Assembly: GCA_903813345.2 (NCBI GenBank)
Contig: CAIIXF020000006.1
Location: 36,410,436-36,474,435, forward strand
Direction of reading: 5' to 3'
Source: Owenia fusiformis
Taxonomy: Eukaryota > Annelida > Polychaeta > Sabellida > Oweniidae
DNA length: 64,000 bases
Translations under genes and position numbers: made by a program
In this document: piece after piece, positions 25,263-39,300 of the stretch
How positions within the stretch are numbered: position 1 is the stretch's first letter
Layout of the letters: each line of letters starts with the position of its first letter
The notes under the pieces: generated by a model
The model's input: the letters and a program-made list of their open reading frames with translations, nothing else
What the model was told of the DNA's origin: nothing
The model's database searches: none

Positions 25263-28200
25263 ATGGAGCATGGTAATACAAAGGTGGCTAACATGCAACA
25301 TGGGCTTCCAAAAGCAAGGATAATATTGACTAGGTGTGACCAAGTGAGAGGTGAGTTTGTATTCATCATGGAATACAATTTTTGAAACTTGAATCCAGTT
25401 CTCATTTTAAAAATCAATTTCTGGCTGTCATGATAAGTTTAAAATGCAGGGCCCTAAAATGATTGGTATCAATATGGTGAACTTTTTGAACACATGTTTC
25501 TCTTAAACAAGTCATCAAAAAAATCTGAAAATTTTACAAATCATCAATTTAATGATCATCTTTTGAATGGTGACAATTTAATTTGAAAAATGTATACTTT
25601 TCTCTATATTGCTTTAGAAAATACATCAGACACTTCTTGTTCTTGGTATCATCAGTAATGGAGATAGGCAGTCGCCAAATCGCCAATGCGAGAATAACCA
25701 TGACTTAGTCGAGAATACGGCCAAAACATGTTGCCTTGTAGTCGAGATTGAATCCTATTCTTGATACCTGTCAGTTCAATTTGAGTATGGTCCAGTTATG
25801 AGGCCCAACACTTAGATTTAAGGGATATTTTTACCAAGTTACTTTTGTCAGTTTGTTATCTTGTGCTTGTAGTTAACACGCGAATCTAGCTTCGCAAATC
25901 AGTTGCGCACATCCCGGGTCAATTTGTTATGACGAATCACTCATAGGTTATGTCATCACGTGATTTCCAGGTCCGTATATGGTAAGGAGGGTTGGCCTTT
26001 GTCTTTATGATTGACATGGCCGCTATGCATTAAGAAGTACGAACGGTTGTCTCATTTGTAAATAAATGCGAACGGTTTATACTATTTGCACTAAATGCCT
26101 CAGAACGAACTTTACACTGTAAGAGGGATATTGTATATTTATTTCATAGCAATAAAATTGTTTATTATGATTTATTTAGAAATTACCAGTGATTGACGAT
26201 ACAATAGATTCTCTACAAAAATACGAACATCAACACTCTAAATCGTTCGTAGTTTTCATGTATCAAAACAACCATCGATGAATCAAAAAAATATATTCAA
26301 ATTTCAATTTTATCCTGATTTTATTGCATATTACCATGCATTAAACGTATATACACAATAGCATTTAATGCAGATATGTTCAATTGATTGAAAGCATATT
26401 AATATTCCACACCAGAAAGATGAATATTTGTTGTTTAGTAGCGGGAGTAGACAAAATATTTTTCAACTTCAGGCTGACTCCGAGTCCATTTTTGAACATA
26501 CGATTCAATTGATTTAATATTCTTTTGAACTCATCTAAAATGGATTCGATTCACCAATTGTTTAAAATCGATGGGATCACTAATGATTGCTGTATTTCCC
26601 GGGGGATACTGGTCTACTTTTTGTATAGGTCGGGGGTGCCTCTGAGAGGTTCACCCACTTCAGTAGGGTTTTTATTCAAAAAAGGAGACCCACAAGTAGG
26701 GATTTCTCAATGAAAAAGCAACCCACTTCATCCCCCATATAGCCATTATACAGAAGTACCCCCTGGGCTGTATTTACAGTGTATGTGTACTAGGGAAAGA
26801 AAGGTCCAGAATCCTGTATCTTTAGAATCAACTAAAAGTAAAAAAGACCCGGTGTTAAACAAGAGGAACATTACATGTATATCATAACTGAGTTTTCTTA
26901 TTAAGCTCATATATTCTCTAGTAGTCTTATTGTGTTATTTATGACATATTCACAATTGAATAACATTTAATTCATATAGCGTTATTAAAATTTAATACAT
27001 ACAGCAGTATTCAAATTGTCTAGTATTATTTCCTGCTAGTCAAGTATAAAATCATACCAAACTTGCCCATTTCAGTCTGGTATAGCAACTTTGTAGGCGA
27101 GAAAAAAATGAAGCTTACTTGCCTATAGTAGTCTAGTATTAAAAAAAACGTGTCTCCATGACTGTATCATATGTCGGGAATATAATGAAACATCTATCTG
27201 AACCTCATTTGAACAAAATCAAAAAAGAATCTTGTTAATGAAATAAAAGGTTTATTTTAATTTTTATCTATTCGTTTTTTTTTGAAAAATGTTGTATATG
27301 CTATTTTGGTCCAACAAGGTTCGGAAGGATATTTTATTTCATTCTCAAGAATTGATAGAAAGGAAAAAACAATTGCACTAGAAAAAAAATGTTAACAAAA
27401 ACAGTTATATAAAATATATATAAATAATCAAATTGTTGTCAATCAGTCAATATTACATAAAGGACCGTGTTTTTTACAGAATGTTTTCAATAATTGGTTT
27501 AAGAGAAAAGCATTGTTGAATTTAGTTCACCATATCGATACCAATCCTTTCCAATTTTCAACATGATATACTGTATCATGAAACAACTTGAAATCTCAAA
27601 TTTTACCCTCTATTATCTTGAAAACATGTTTTAAGATAGTAAAGGATCAATACTGAAACTCTGTCATGGTTGAATTCTTTAATACTTAAAATTTGACCTT
27701 CACTTAAAACGCAATATGTGAACATATTTTATTTTTACATTATTCATACAACAGACAATATTAGTAATACTATGAGAACTTTTTTTTGCATAATAAAAAA
27801 GCGCAAATGTAGTGTTAAAAAAAGTTGAACCAGGGATTGAACCACAGTCTTCGTCTTGGTCAGCAAGAATTCCCTACCCTAGAGCAGCAATCTAATCATG
27901 TCAATTAAGAGTAATTCTACGCTACTTATTCCAGTGTTCTTATTTAGAAGCCGAATGATCACTCCGAACCAAGAAATGTTTTGGAAATAATTCACAATCA
28001 AAGGAACAACACTCAAAATGAAATTTCCCCATTTGTTCATCATTGTTTATTTTCTCAAAATATCATATCACTACCTCCCTCGGAACAACTTACAATGTTT
28101 CTATCGAGAGGTCATTGACAGCCTTAAACATAATATTTTCTGATAATTTTGCTTTTGCAGAGTCACGCTTTTAGGCTTTTACTATTGTTGCTTTATGTAT

Positions 28201-30577
28201 TTTTATCACTTTTTCACTTTAAGGGATTGTCGGGAAAAAGTTTGAGGCATGCAATGAAGAAAAGATTGAAGGGAAGAACAAATGGAAAAAGAAAAAGGAA
28301 GAACAAAGGAAATGGAAGGAAACAAATGGAATCCCATTCCAAACAGCATCATCTTCCAAGGCCAACTCTTCTACTGAGTTGGAATCAGTCATAAATCCAC
28401 CTTTAAATGATGGAAGTGTTTGTATACTTGAACTCATAAAACAGGAAGACATTGATGGATCTACCAATGTGGTTAAGGTTGATGTCAACCAGGACAATGT
28501 TTTTAATAGTAACACACCAACAATATATCAAAATAAAAAAACAAACAAGGCTTTAACCAAACCAACAAAGAATATGAGAGGTAGAAAGAAGGTCAACATC
28601 ATTAAATGTGATGTTTGTTCAAAAATGTATAAAAGCAAATATGAACTTGTAGTACATATGAGAACTCATACAGGTGAGAAACCATTTAAATGTAATATCT
28701 GCTTAAAAGCATTTTCAGTAAACTCATATCTAACTATACATAAGCGCATACACACTGGTGAAAGACCACACAAATGTGATGTCTGCTTGAAGGCATTTTC
28801 ACGAAGGTGTCATCTTGTGAGACACAATCGCATACACACTGGTGAAAGAGCATATAAATGTGATGTCTGCTGTAAGGTATTTTCAGATAAATCATCTTTG
28901 ATTATACACAATCGCACACACACTGGTGAAAGAGCATATAAATGTGATGTATGCTCGAGGGCATTTTCACGAAGGATTACTCTTGTGAGACACAATCGCA
29001 CACACACTGGTGAAAGACCATTTAAATGTGATGTATGCTCGAGGGCATTTTCACTAAGGAGTAATCTTGTGATACACAATCGCACACACACTGGTGACAG
29101 ACCATATAAATGTGATGTTTGTTCTAAGGTATTTTCATATAAATCATCTCTAACTATGCATTATCGCATACACACTGGTGAAAGACCATATCAGTGTGAA
29201 ATCTGCTCCAAGGTATTTTCACAGACTTCAACTCTAACTAAACACAAACGCATACACACTGTGAAACACAATCTCATACACACTGGTAAAAGACCATATA
29301 AATGTGATGTCTGCTCGAGTGCATTTCATGAAAAATCAGCTCTTGTGAAGCACAATCGCATACACACTGGTGAAAGACCATATAGATGCAATGTCTGCAT
29401 GAGATCATTTTCACATAACTCATCTCTTACTAAACACAATCGCATACACACTGGTGAAAGACCATATAAATGTGATGTCTGCTTGAGTGCATTTCATGTA
29501 AAATCAGCTCTTGTGAGTCACAAACGGATACACACTGGTGAAAGACCATATAGATGCAATGTCTGCATGAGATCATTTTCACATAACTCATCTCTTACTA
29601 AACACAATCGCATACACACTGGTGAAAGACCATATAAATGTGATGTCTGCATGAGATCATTTTCAAGAAACTCATCCCTTACTATACATAAGCGCACACA
29701 CACAGGTGAAACACCACACAAATGTGATGTCTGCTCAAAGGCATTTTCAAAAAGGTGTCATCTTGTGAGACACAAACGCGTACACACTGGTGAAAGACCA
29801 TATCAGTGTGATTTCTGCGCTAAGGCATTTTCAGTAAAGAGTAATCTTGCTCAACACAAGCGCATACATACTGGTGAAAGACCATATAGATGCAATGTCT
29901 GCATGAGATCATTTTCACATAACTCATCTCTTACTAAACACAATCGCATACACACTGGTGAAAGACCATATAAATGTGATGTCTGCATGAGATCATTTTC
30001 AAGAAACTCATCCCTTACTATACATAAGCGCACACACACAGGTGAAACACCACACAAATGTGATGTCTGCTCAAAGGCATTTTCAAAAAGGTGTCATCTT
30101 GTGAGACACAAACGCGTACACACTGGTGAAAGACCATATCAGTGTGATTTCTGCGCTAAGGCATTTTCAGTAAAGAGTAATCTTGCTCAACACAAGCGCA
30201 TACATACTGGTGAAAATGAGTTTAATTGTGATATTTGTCACAAAGCATTTTCACGGAAATCCTACCTTTTTGATCACAATTTCATACATACTGGTGAAAT
30301 ACCATATAAATGTGATGTGTGCTCTAAGGCATTTTCAACAAGTCATAATCTTGTCAAACACAAGCATATACATACTGGTGAAAGACCATATAAATGTGAT
30401 GTCTGCTCAAGAGCATTTTATGCAAAATCAGATCTAACTATACACAATCTCAAACACACTGATGAAAGACCATATAAATGTGATGTCTGCTCGAGAGCAT
30501 TTCATGCAGAATCAGATCTAACTGACACAATTGCAAACATACAGGTGAAAGACCATATAAATGTGATATCTGCGTGA
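25263..30577 (+). CDS. C2H2 zinc-finger protein, paralog C (two coding exons)
   Basis: Exon 1 is 25263-25350 (88 nt; an in-frame TAA lies at 25176, so the ATG at 25263 is the likely start). It joins in phase 1 to exon 2 at 28224, giving about 813 residues to the stop at 30577. Exon 2 has the lysine-rich opening, [11 protein letters not shown], then 22 complete C2H2 fingers and a broken 23rd. Between fingers 8 and 9 a deleted finger leaves only VKHNLIH. Fingers 12-15 and 16-19 are a near-identical 336-bp duplication. In the 23rd finger a lost G (near 30519) shifts the frame, so the last residues ([17 protein letters not shown]) are out of frame. The gene may still work with 22 fingers. The intron carries a 1.5-kb transposon. 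Confidence 0.75.
25653..27164. mobile_element. 1512-bp DNA transposon in intron of C, 6-bp target duplication
   Basis: The intron of C matches that of B except for this insert. TATCAT occurs on both sides (25647-25652 and 27165-27170) and once in B (near 11945). The termini are inverted: left CAGTAATGGAGATA, right (reverse complement) CAGTCATGGAGACA. No transposase is visible inside, so it is non-autonomous. The superfamily is unclear; IS3EU and Dada are known for 6-bp duplications. Confidence 0.85.
29551..30222 (+). repeat. 336-bp tandem duplication of four fingers
   Basis: The segments starting TAGATGCAAT at 29551 and 29887 are 336 bp apart (4 x 84) and nearly identical, including silent positions. 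They encode finger sets 12-15 and 16-19 of paralog C. Confidence 0.9.
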
Positions 30578-31610
<1,033 letters not shown>

Positions 31611-31817
31611 TAACTATCAATCAATATGGTTTTGTTTGAGTTTTATGTTAAAAATTGTCTGATATTATGGCTCAAAGACAAAATTCATGTTGATATTAAA
31701 AATTGTCCATTGCTAACAGTTAAGGATCAAAGAATATTTTCATGTTTAATGTTAGAAACAGTCTGATATTAACACTCAATAAATACATGTATGTTTTATG
31801 TTAACAACTGTCTCATA

Positions 31818-32601
31818 CAGGGTGTCCCGAAAGTATGCACCCCCCCCCCTAGGCAGACATATTCCAGTGTCCTCATAGTATGTGTCATATATCATTTTAA
31901 AGTTTATCCAAAGTTACATTGATTTGCCAAGTATCATGGTTTGACTCCCAAATGGGAAAAAGTTACAGTCATTTTAAAAGTTAGTGTTTTGTCAAAATAA
32001 AGTTCAATTTTACACCACATTACTAGTCAATGAGTCCCCCCTTGGCCATGTTAACAGCAGCAATTATTTTCAGATATGACCTTAAAAGTCCTTTAAATAG
32101 GGGTGTGGAATTTTATAACCCTCTTAAAACTTGTTAAGGCCCTTAGAAGAGTTTCCTTAGAGTTTCTACCCTCACCGTTCTCTTTTTCGACTCTTTAGAT
32201 GTCATATCATGACATATTAGTCACTGAGGTAGAGCAGTTCTTCCCATTGTAGAGTTGAAGAACTGGTATCTTTATCCTGGCTAGAACCATAGACAATTCT
32301 AGCCAGCGCCAGCCTTTTATCGAGTTAGCAGCACTCTAGTAATCGCCGGTATAGGTCAGTAGTCATAGGTAAGATGGCCCGGAAGGACACATTGACTAGT
32401 GATTTGGTATAAAATTGAACTTAATTTTGACCAAACACTAAATTTTGAAATGCCTGTAATTTTTTACATTTAAGAGTTGAACCATGATACTTGGTGAATC
32501 AATGTAACTTTGGTTAAGTTTTAAAATGATAAATGACATATACTATGACGACACTGGTATATGTCTGGCTAGGGGGGGGGGCATACTTTCGCGACACCCT
32601 G
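31818..32601. mobile_element. Long-inverted-repeat MITE, CAGGGTGTCCCGAAAGTATG type
   Basis: The left end CAGGGTGTCCCGAAAGTATG followed by poly-C is mirrored at the right by poly-G and CATACTTTCGCGACACCCTG. Similarity of the arms extends about 220 bp (31818-32035 and 32380-32601). TA flanks both ends. The termini and TA duplication point to the Tc1/mariner superfamily. The centre has no intact ORF. Confidence 0.85.
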
Positions 32602-34170
32602 TATTTAAGAAGAAAGAATATGTTCATGTTTAATATTAGAAACTGTCTGATATTAATGATCAATAAATGAATGTATGTTTAATGTTAATAACTGTCCCAT
32701 ATTAAAGATGAAAGAATATACTTATGTTTCACGTTAGAAACTGTCTGATATGAAAGATCAATTAATGTTTGAATTTTGTCGCTAAGGGTTCAAAAATGTT
32801 TGAAATTTTTTTTAAATCAAATTTTTAAAATACATTTTCCTCTGAGTCACTTTCATGCATGGTTGACATCATTTCTCTTTTATTTAGCAACCAATTTTTT
32901 TCATCGTTTTTTGAAAGAAATTTCATGTATCACATTTTGATAACATTGGGTAAGGCTTCAATATATACCAAATTATTTGCATTTCCAAATGCTCCCTGAA
33001 CCAGTTCATAAGTCTCTTGCAAAGTCTCGCCATTTTGAACCATGCACTGTATCAGATTTCTATGCTTCCATTTCATCAATTTGGTTGGTGTGGAAACATC
33101 TGCCATTTTGAAAATTTTGGAAAAAAAATTCAAAATTTCCTCACTTTTCCATCAATTTTTCATGGTACCCACCACTCTGGTTACCATAGCAACCATATCT
33201 CAAGAACCAATCAAAATTGAGCTCCCAAATTTTAACATATAATGTATAAATGTATAACACATATGTGTACCAAGTTTTATTGTAAAAGTCCTATTTAACT
33301 TGAAGTTATGGCATCAACTGCAAAACTTTTTGAACCACCTAAGTAGCTTACATGCTTTCAATAGCGTTTCAGCCCGATTGATTCCACATTCAATTGCAAG
33401 TGATATTATATCTTTGCAAAATTTATGAGAATTAATCATGCAAAAATTGACTCAACATAAGAGCGAATGACTCCCTTTTGAGAGCCAGGGTTTCATTTTT
33501 ATAAACAAAATCATATTTCGCGGCAAATTGTTTCAACCACACACGTCATGTCAGGTGACGTAAAATTTCTGCTCTGAAAATGAAATTAGTTTTGCCGCGA
33601 AAACAGACATGTGCTGACTTTATATCCCCGATATCATAATAAAATGAACTTTTGGAACTGTTGATGGTCTCATATTAAAGATCAAATATTACATAAATTT
33701 TTATATTATAAACTGTCTCATATTAAAGATCAAAGAATATATTTATGCTAAATGTTAGACGCTGTATCATATTAAAAACAAAGAAAATATTTATGTTTGA
33801 TGTGAGGAAGTGCATCATATTACAAAAATCAAATATCATATTTATGTTTAATGTTAGAAACTGCATCAAAGATCAAAGAATACAGGGCCCTGTATACTAA
33901 TGTTTGATATTAAAGAATATTTATGTTTAATTCTAGAAACTGTCCTATGTTAAGGATCAAAAGATACATTGACGTTAATATTAGAAACTGTCCCATGTTC
34001 AGGATTATATTAGTTAAGATTATATTTTTGTTTAATGTTAGAAACTGTCTCATTAAAGGATTAAAGCTTATGATTAATTTAAAGCTTAAGTGTGAAGTCT
34101 TTAAACTGTGTGATATCAAAATCCACTTGAAGATCTGAAGACAAATTGGCTTCCCTAAGTGAAAGACTGA

Positions 34171-34178
34171 TATAAATA
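34171..34178 (+). promoter_or_regulatory. TATA box of small gene copy 3
   Basis: TATAAATA lies 82 bp before the ATG at 34253, in the same context as at copies 1 and 2. Confidence 0.6.
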
Positions 34179-34252
34179 CTTGTTCCAGTCTCGTTGAAGT
34201 CATAACTGATCTGACTTGCCTAGCAATCACATAAACTCTAAACGCAAGTAAA

Positions 34253-34579
34253 ATGGATTCCTCAGCGATGATAAAATCTGATGTCTGCAGAGCGGCAGAA
34301 GAAACACACCACATTGATCTGGATCAAGTGGCTGAACAACTCGATGTTGCATACAGAAAGTTTATAAGGGCATGCAATCAGGTACTCTTGATTGACGACA
34401 AAGTAAAGATGGTGGAGGTACGATACAACAGAGCTAAGAAGAACCACAAAGAGGCACATCTCTACTCTCTGCATCTACAGCTAAATATACTGAATAACAC
34501 AAAGATGATGTACTACCACTATGCAACTGAGATGGCTGCTGTAGTAGAGGAGCTCAAGAGCAAAGTTGAACAGATGTAG
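34253..34579 (+). CDS. Small intronless gene, copy 3 (108 residues, unknown family)
   Basis: Intact ORF nearly identical to copy 2: Arg to Cys near residue 12, Asp to Asn in the ACNQVLLIDDK segment, Ile to Val, and a terminal Met. Unrecognised, largely helical, without membrane or secretion signals. It has the best 3' stem-loop of the three copies. It stands last in the cluster, downstream of paralog C. Whether it is functionally tied to the zinc-finger genes or just travels with them is unknown. Confidence 0.75.
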   Translation: MDSSAMIKSDVCRAAEETHHIDLDQVAEQLDVAYRKFIRACNQVLLIDDKVKMVEVRYNRAKKNHKEAHLYSLHLQLNILNNTKMMYYHYATEMAAVVEELKSKVEQM

Positions 34580-34734
34580 ATTCAGAAGGCAGAATTCTCT
34601 CTCCATCCTGATGAAGAAGATTAAACAACGCTAGCAAGCAGCAGCAATCAACATCTGGATTCAAGAATTTCATCCAATATTCTTTTCTACTAGTGCACTG
34701 CTACATGACAGGATTAAGTGCAACTTCGTCAAAC

Positions 34735-34750
34735 GGTCCTTTTCAGGACC
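34735..34750 (+). promoter_or_regulatory. Histone-type mRNA 3' stem-loop, copy 3
   Basis: GGTCCTTTTCAGGACC is preceded by CAAAC and followed by ATCA. The stem is 6 bp, the loop TTTC, and every position fits GGYYYUUYUNARRRCC. AAAAGAGA at 34765-34772 sits 14 nt downstream, as expected for a U7 snRNA target. The hairpin is 155 bp past the stop codon, longer than in typical histone genes. Confidence 0.8.
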
Positions 34751-34952
34751 ATCAAATTCTTTACAAAAGAGATATTTGATGATGAATATCAGCTGCCAAG
34801 TCTCTGTCAGAACACTGATATTACCAAAACATTAAAAACACATGCAAAATGTCACCATCTGCTATTTGTTACAGAAGCTGAAGGCTGAACATCTGCTCAA
34901 TCCGAACACCATCAACTGAACACCTTTAAGAAACAAGACACACAGTGATAAA

Positions 34953-35774
34953 TATCGCACTTTGAAGAGCAAACTGGCCACCATGCAATTTACCCAGCAT
35001 GGCCAAAACCTAATCAGACCTTGGCACTAGTCTGCTCTTGCATCTGTAAACATTTCAAGTTGACAAGGTTAGCGGTTTTCCTGCAATTTTGATGACAAGA
35101 ATTTATTTGTAGTCTTGAACTTTGGGAAAATTTAGATAACATTGTTTGTGACCTAATTTGATGACCTTCGACTTCGAAAATTTCACTTTTTCAGACCTCA
35201 GTAGGTATTTTGTAATTAAGCTGACCTAAATTTAAATCTAAAATATCAATTTAGAAAATCAAATTTTGACCTTTTCAAGGTCACTGAAGGTCAACGAAAG
35301 GTCAAATCTGAAATCTAAGGTCAGATTTGAACTTCTGAGAACTTGTTGATGTTTTTAAAAAAAAATTTGGTCAATTTGGAGCAAGTTGAAAAATTCAAAA
35401 TGGCCGCCAAATTGAAAAATTCAAAATGGCCACCATGTAATTCAGCCAGCATACCCAAAACCTAATCAGATCTTGGCAATAGTCTGCTCTTGCATCTGTA
35501 AAAATTTCAAGTTGAACGGATAAGTAGTTTTCCTGGAATTTTGATGACAAGATTTGTTGAAAAATTCAAAATGGCCACCACGTAGTTTACCCAGCATGCC
35601 CTTAACCTAATCAGATCTTGGTACTAGTCTGCTCTTGCATCTATAAAAATTTCAAGTTGAACAGGTAAGCAGTTATCCTGGAAATTTGATGACAAGATTT
35701 GGTTTATGTGCCGCACGCCCGCCCGCCCAACAGCACAAGACGACGACAATATAGCACTTTTTCAAAGTGCGATA
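34953..35774. mobile_element. 822-bp non-autonomous element with TATCGCACTTTGAA termini
   Basis: The left end TATCGCACTTTGAA is mirrored by TTCAAAGTGCGATA at the right, where GCACTTTTTCAAAGTGC also forms a hairpin. A GC-rich CGCCCGCCCGCCC block precedes the right end. Internal blocks (CAGCATGCCCAAAACCTAAT type) repeat two or three times. A second copy in the opposite orientation starts at 63364. Confidence 0.75.
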
Positions 35775-35985
35775 AAAAACTGGAGACAATAAGCAATATG
35801 TCACCACTTCTGGTGGTGACATAACAAAAAAGTCACTATCTATTCTCTAGATGGAACCAATGATCTCTCCATCCTGGGTTCCTGACTAATGTTAAAACGT
35901 GATTGCAACAATTAAACATATTGGCATGCAATTAATCCATTATCCATTACAAGGCAACCAGTTTTCAAGTATAATGACATGACTT

Positions 35986-36262
35986 GGCTCCATGGCGTAA
36001 GGGATAAGGCATCTAACTTCTAATACCAAGGTCCAGGGTTCAATTCCAGGCTTTCGCATGGATATCAGACTCATCAAATGATACACCAGGGGAGGCATTG
36101 ACAGTCAGCCATCTGGCTCCTGAGCAGGGAGGCAACCAGTCACTTGATCCAGTCGAGTATTTGAAAATACTCGAACCTTACTGCAAATCTGTTTGCAACC
36201 AAACTATGCACTTCGCTTTCTTGTATATGTAACATGTACATGTAATATGTATGTATGTATGT
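35986..36262 (+). repeat. tRNA-Arg(UCU)-derived SINE
   Basis: The head GGCTCCATGGCGTAAGGGAT, with an anticodon loop reading CTTCTAA and a B box GGGTTCAATTCC, closely resembles tRNA-Arg(UCU). An unrelated body follows, ending in a (GTAT)n tail. The 3' half of the acceptor stem is missing, so it is a SINE, not a tRNA gene. Confidence 0.7.
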
Positions 36263-36345
36263 ATTATTTGTATTGTCTGCCTAAATGAAAGAGCGTTTTT
36301 TTGGTTAAGAACATATGCGTGTGATTATTTAAATATTGTACTTAC

Positions 36346-39300
36346 ATTGAGGCGAAGCACTGTGTTGAGATCTCCATGAGGAACTTTGTAGCGCTACAGC
36401 TCATCCAAAACTGCAGTTGTTCATTGAGGCTGTTTGAAGAGTGCTGGATGGCGCGTTTGGATGCATATTTACTGCTTATACCTCCTAGTAGTTCTATCGC
36501 CCACTGAATATACAAAAAAAAATGATCAACTTCTTAATAAGATTTTTTGATCAACAAGGCATTTATGTGCAAAATGTCACCACCTGCCATTTGTTACAAA
36601 TGATGACAACCGAACTCTGACCACAAATGCCAAACACAACTGAATGCTGAACACCAACTGCCAAACACCATCCACATTTGGAGACTATAACAATATGTCA
36701 CCATATGCAGGGCTCTCACCAGGAAATATTAAGGATGTGGTGCTAACATCTTCAGTATAACAATTCAATCGTGATAAATCATATTTATGTTATGTTTTAT
36801 CCTTTTTACATGCTATTATTGTATATTCAGTCAAGTTTAGACTGGAAACAGTCATGATTTGCCAATAGGGTGTGGAGGGAGCTAAATAGAGTGTGGTGCT
36901 GCGCCACAGTCTAAAAGCCTGGCGAGAGCCCTGATGTGTGTTATCAATAGTTAAAGACCATCTATCATCCTCTGAATACAGGGCTCCAGACATGGAAGGA
37001 ATAAAGGAGCCCTGTGATGGTAAGGTAGGACCAGTTACACATGCAGGCTATCAAAAGGACCCTGGATAACAAGTTGCTACTACAGTCTCAGCACTTATGG
37101 CTCAGGGGTAGATCTTCAGACTCTGCAACAAAGGACCTGAGTTCGATTTAGGCACGGACAATAAATTTGACACACATCCTTTTATGTCCAGCATTTGGCT
37201 TGTTACACTACAGCTCCCCGGACCAGCGTCCTTAGGATCGTTACACTATTGATTACCAGAAATCTTAAATGTCAAATAACAAAGAGAGTGACTGTGACTT
37301 TCTGCATGACATGATTGAAATCTTCACGTGTCTGAATTACAATGAGTACTGAAGTTTTGCAAAACAGGATATAGCAAAAACATATCTGCAACCACATCTC
37401 GTTTCAATTGTACTACCCATAAATCTGGTGAATGCGTCACAGATTTAAGATATGTTGAGCTAAAAAACATCATGCGAAACCTATCTAATATTGGTGATAC
37501 TGTAATACACTTATTTTGACGCTACTTAATTTGACGGATTTGATCAATTTCAAATATTGGTGGCTATGGCGGATTCAGGGCTGAAGTTTTAATTTTTGTA
37601 GATGTTTATAATGTCATAAGTACAGGTGTTTACTGAGATATTTTCTGTATTTCTTTTGGAATACTGTAGAATTAATGACATGTTGACAGGAAAAGGGGCC
37701 CCTTGAGTTTAATTTCTTAAAAGCAAATTCCAAACTGAAATTTCACAGATTTTTTTAATCTGGCAAATTTTCTGAATCCACCAATCCGTCAAATTAAAAA
37801 GGGAGCCAAATTAAGTGTATCTACAGTGAATGATACTTACAGTTGAGATTATGGGTGCCCAGTGTAAAGGAGAGGATTTAATATATGAGAGAAGCACTTC
37901 ATGGATATCTTGGAGTATCGCCTCTTCATTCTCAGTGTTGGTTTCTGGAAAGGAAATAAAAATAACACCAAAGCATTAACATGCAAAATGACACTGCCTG
38001 CCATTTGTTACAGATGCCGAATGCCAGATGCAAACCACCGTCAAAAAAAGATGGAGCCAATAACAATATGTCACTGCTTTTGGTAGTGACATAAAAATCA
38101 ACAAACAACTCCATTAGTTGTGATCCAAAGATTTTTATGATTATACCAAAAATTCTTGTCAATCAAGAATGCTAGAACCTGTATATCTGAAAACCTCTCA
38201 AAGTGGACACCTTTTTCTCAGTCCCAATTTTGAAATCTTTCATTGACTCACACATTAAAAATCATTAGATTTTCAAAAGATGTCATTGTACTAGACCTGT
38301 GTCTCAATATGAAATTCTATCATGAGGAAAATCATGAATTGTCACAAATGATACTTAGGAACCAAAGCACATTTTTTTCAAAACTGGTATATTATCAATA
38401 TTTTCATCATCCCTATTCAATATACAAGACTTTAATATAAAAATGATATTTTTAGTTAGTAATTAGAGGTTATGCCACTATCGTGGCATATATGCCCGAG
38501 GTCTCAGTGATATATGGCCCGACCTTGGGAGGGACATTGATCTCTGAGAACCGAGGGCATATGTGCCACGATAGTGACATAAACGATTTATAACATACCT
38601 ATGATGATGTAGACTGGTCAGAGAGTACCGTTTTCTTATAGAATTGACAAACAAATGGTTTGAAAATGCTTGAAATGAGTTTAGAAAAATTGCTCGCACA
38701 GTTTTATCTTCGATTGATTGGTTATGACGTCAGCGCCTTGACCAATCAGAAAGTTAGCGGGCGCAGGCTTTTCAAAACTTATATTGGCCCGCTGTCTTGT
38801 GTACACTTTGCACTATACATCATCATAGGTATGTTATAATGTTGTCTATTGATCTGTTACACTTACCGGTAACAGATGAACCAAGCTCTAACTGTATAAA
38901 ATGCCTGTTCACTGCTTCATCCAAGACGCCACTAAGGTGCTCCAATACACCATGTCTAGCTGATGGTACGGTACGCAACAGATAGAGGGCGCATGTTGTA
39001 ACATCATTACTGCTCAATTTGGAACCAGTACTCTCATCTGATCCTGTCACAAACTTATGGATCTCATTCCCAATTACCTACATACAAGTAAAATAAAATT
39101 CAATTTTGCACAATGTAAGATATGTTACAACCAGTTGAACCTAAGAATTAAGAAATTTAAAGATTATTGAGTATTCGAACATGACTGTATTCACACCTTC
39201 TTTAAACTGTAAACAAAGTCAACATTCCACCTGGGGCATATTTGCGAAGAATAACGCTGGTAATACGTGTAATGTGTGACATCATAACAGTGGGACGTAG

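Noticed and set aside
35986-36060. Functional tRNA-Arg gene
   Set aside because: The T arm is followed by unrelated sequence instead of the 3' acceptor strand, and a SINE-like body and simple-repeat tail follow.
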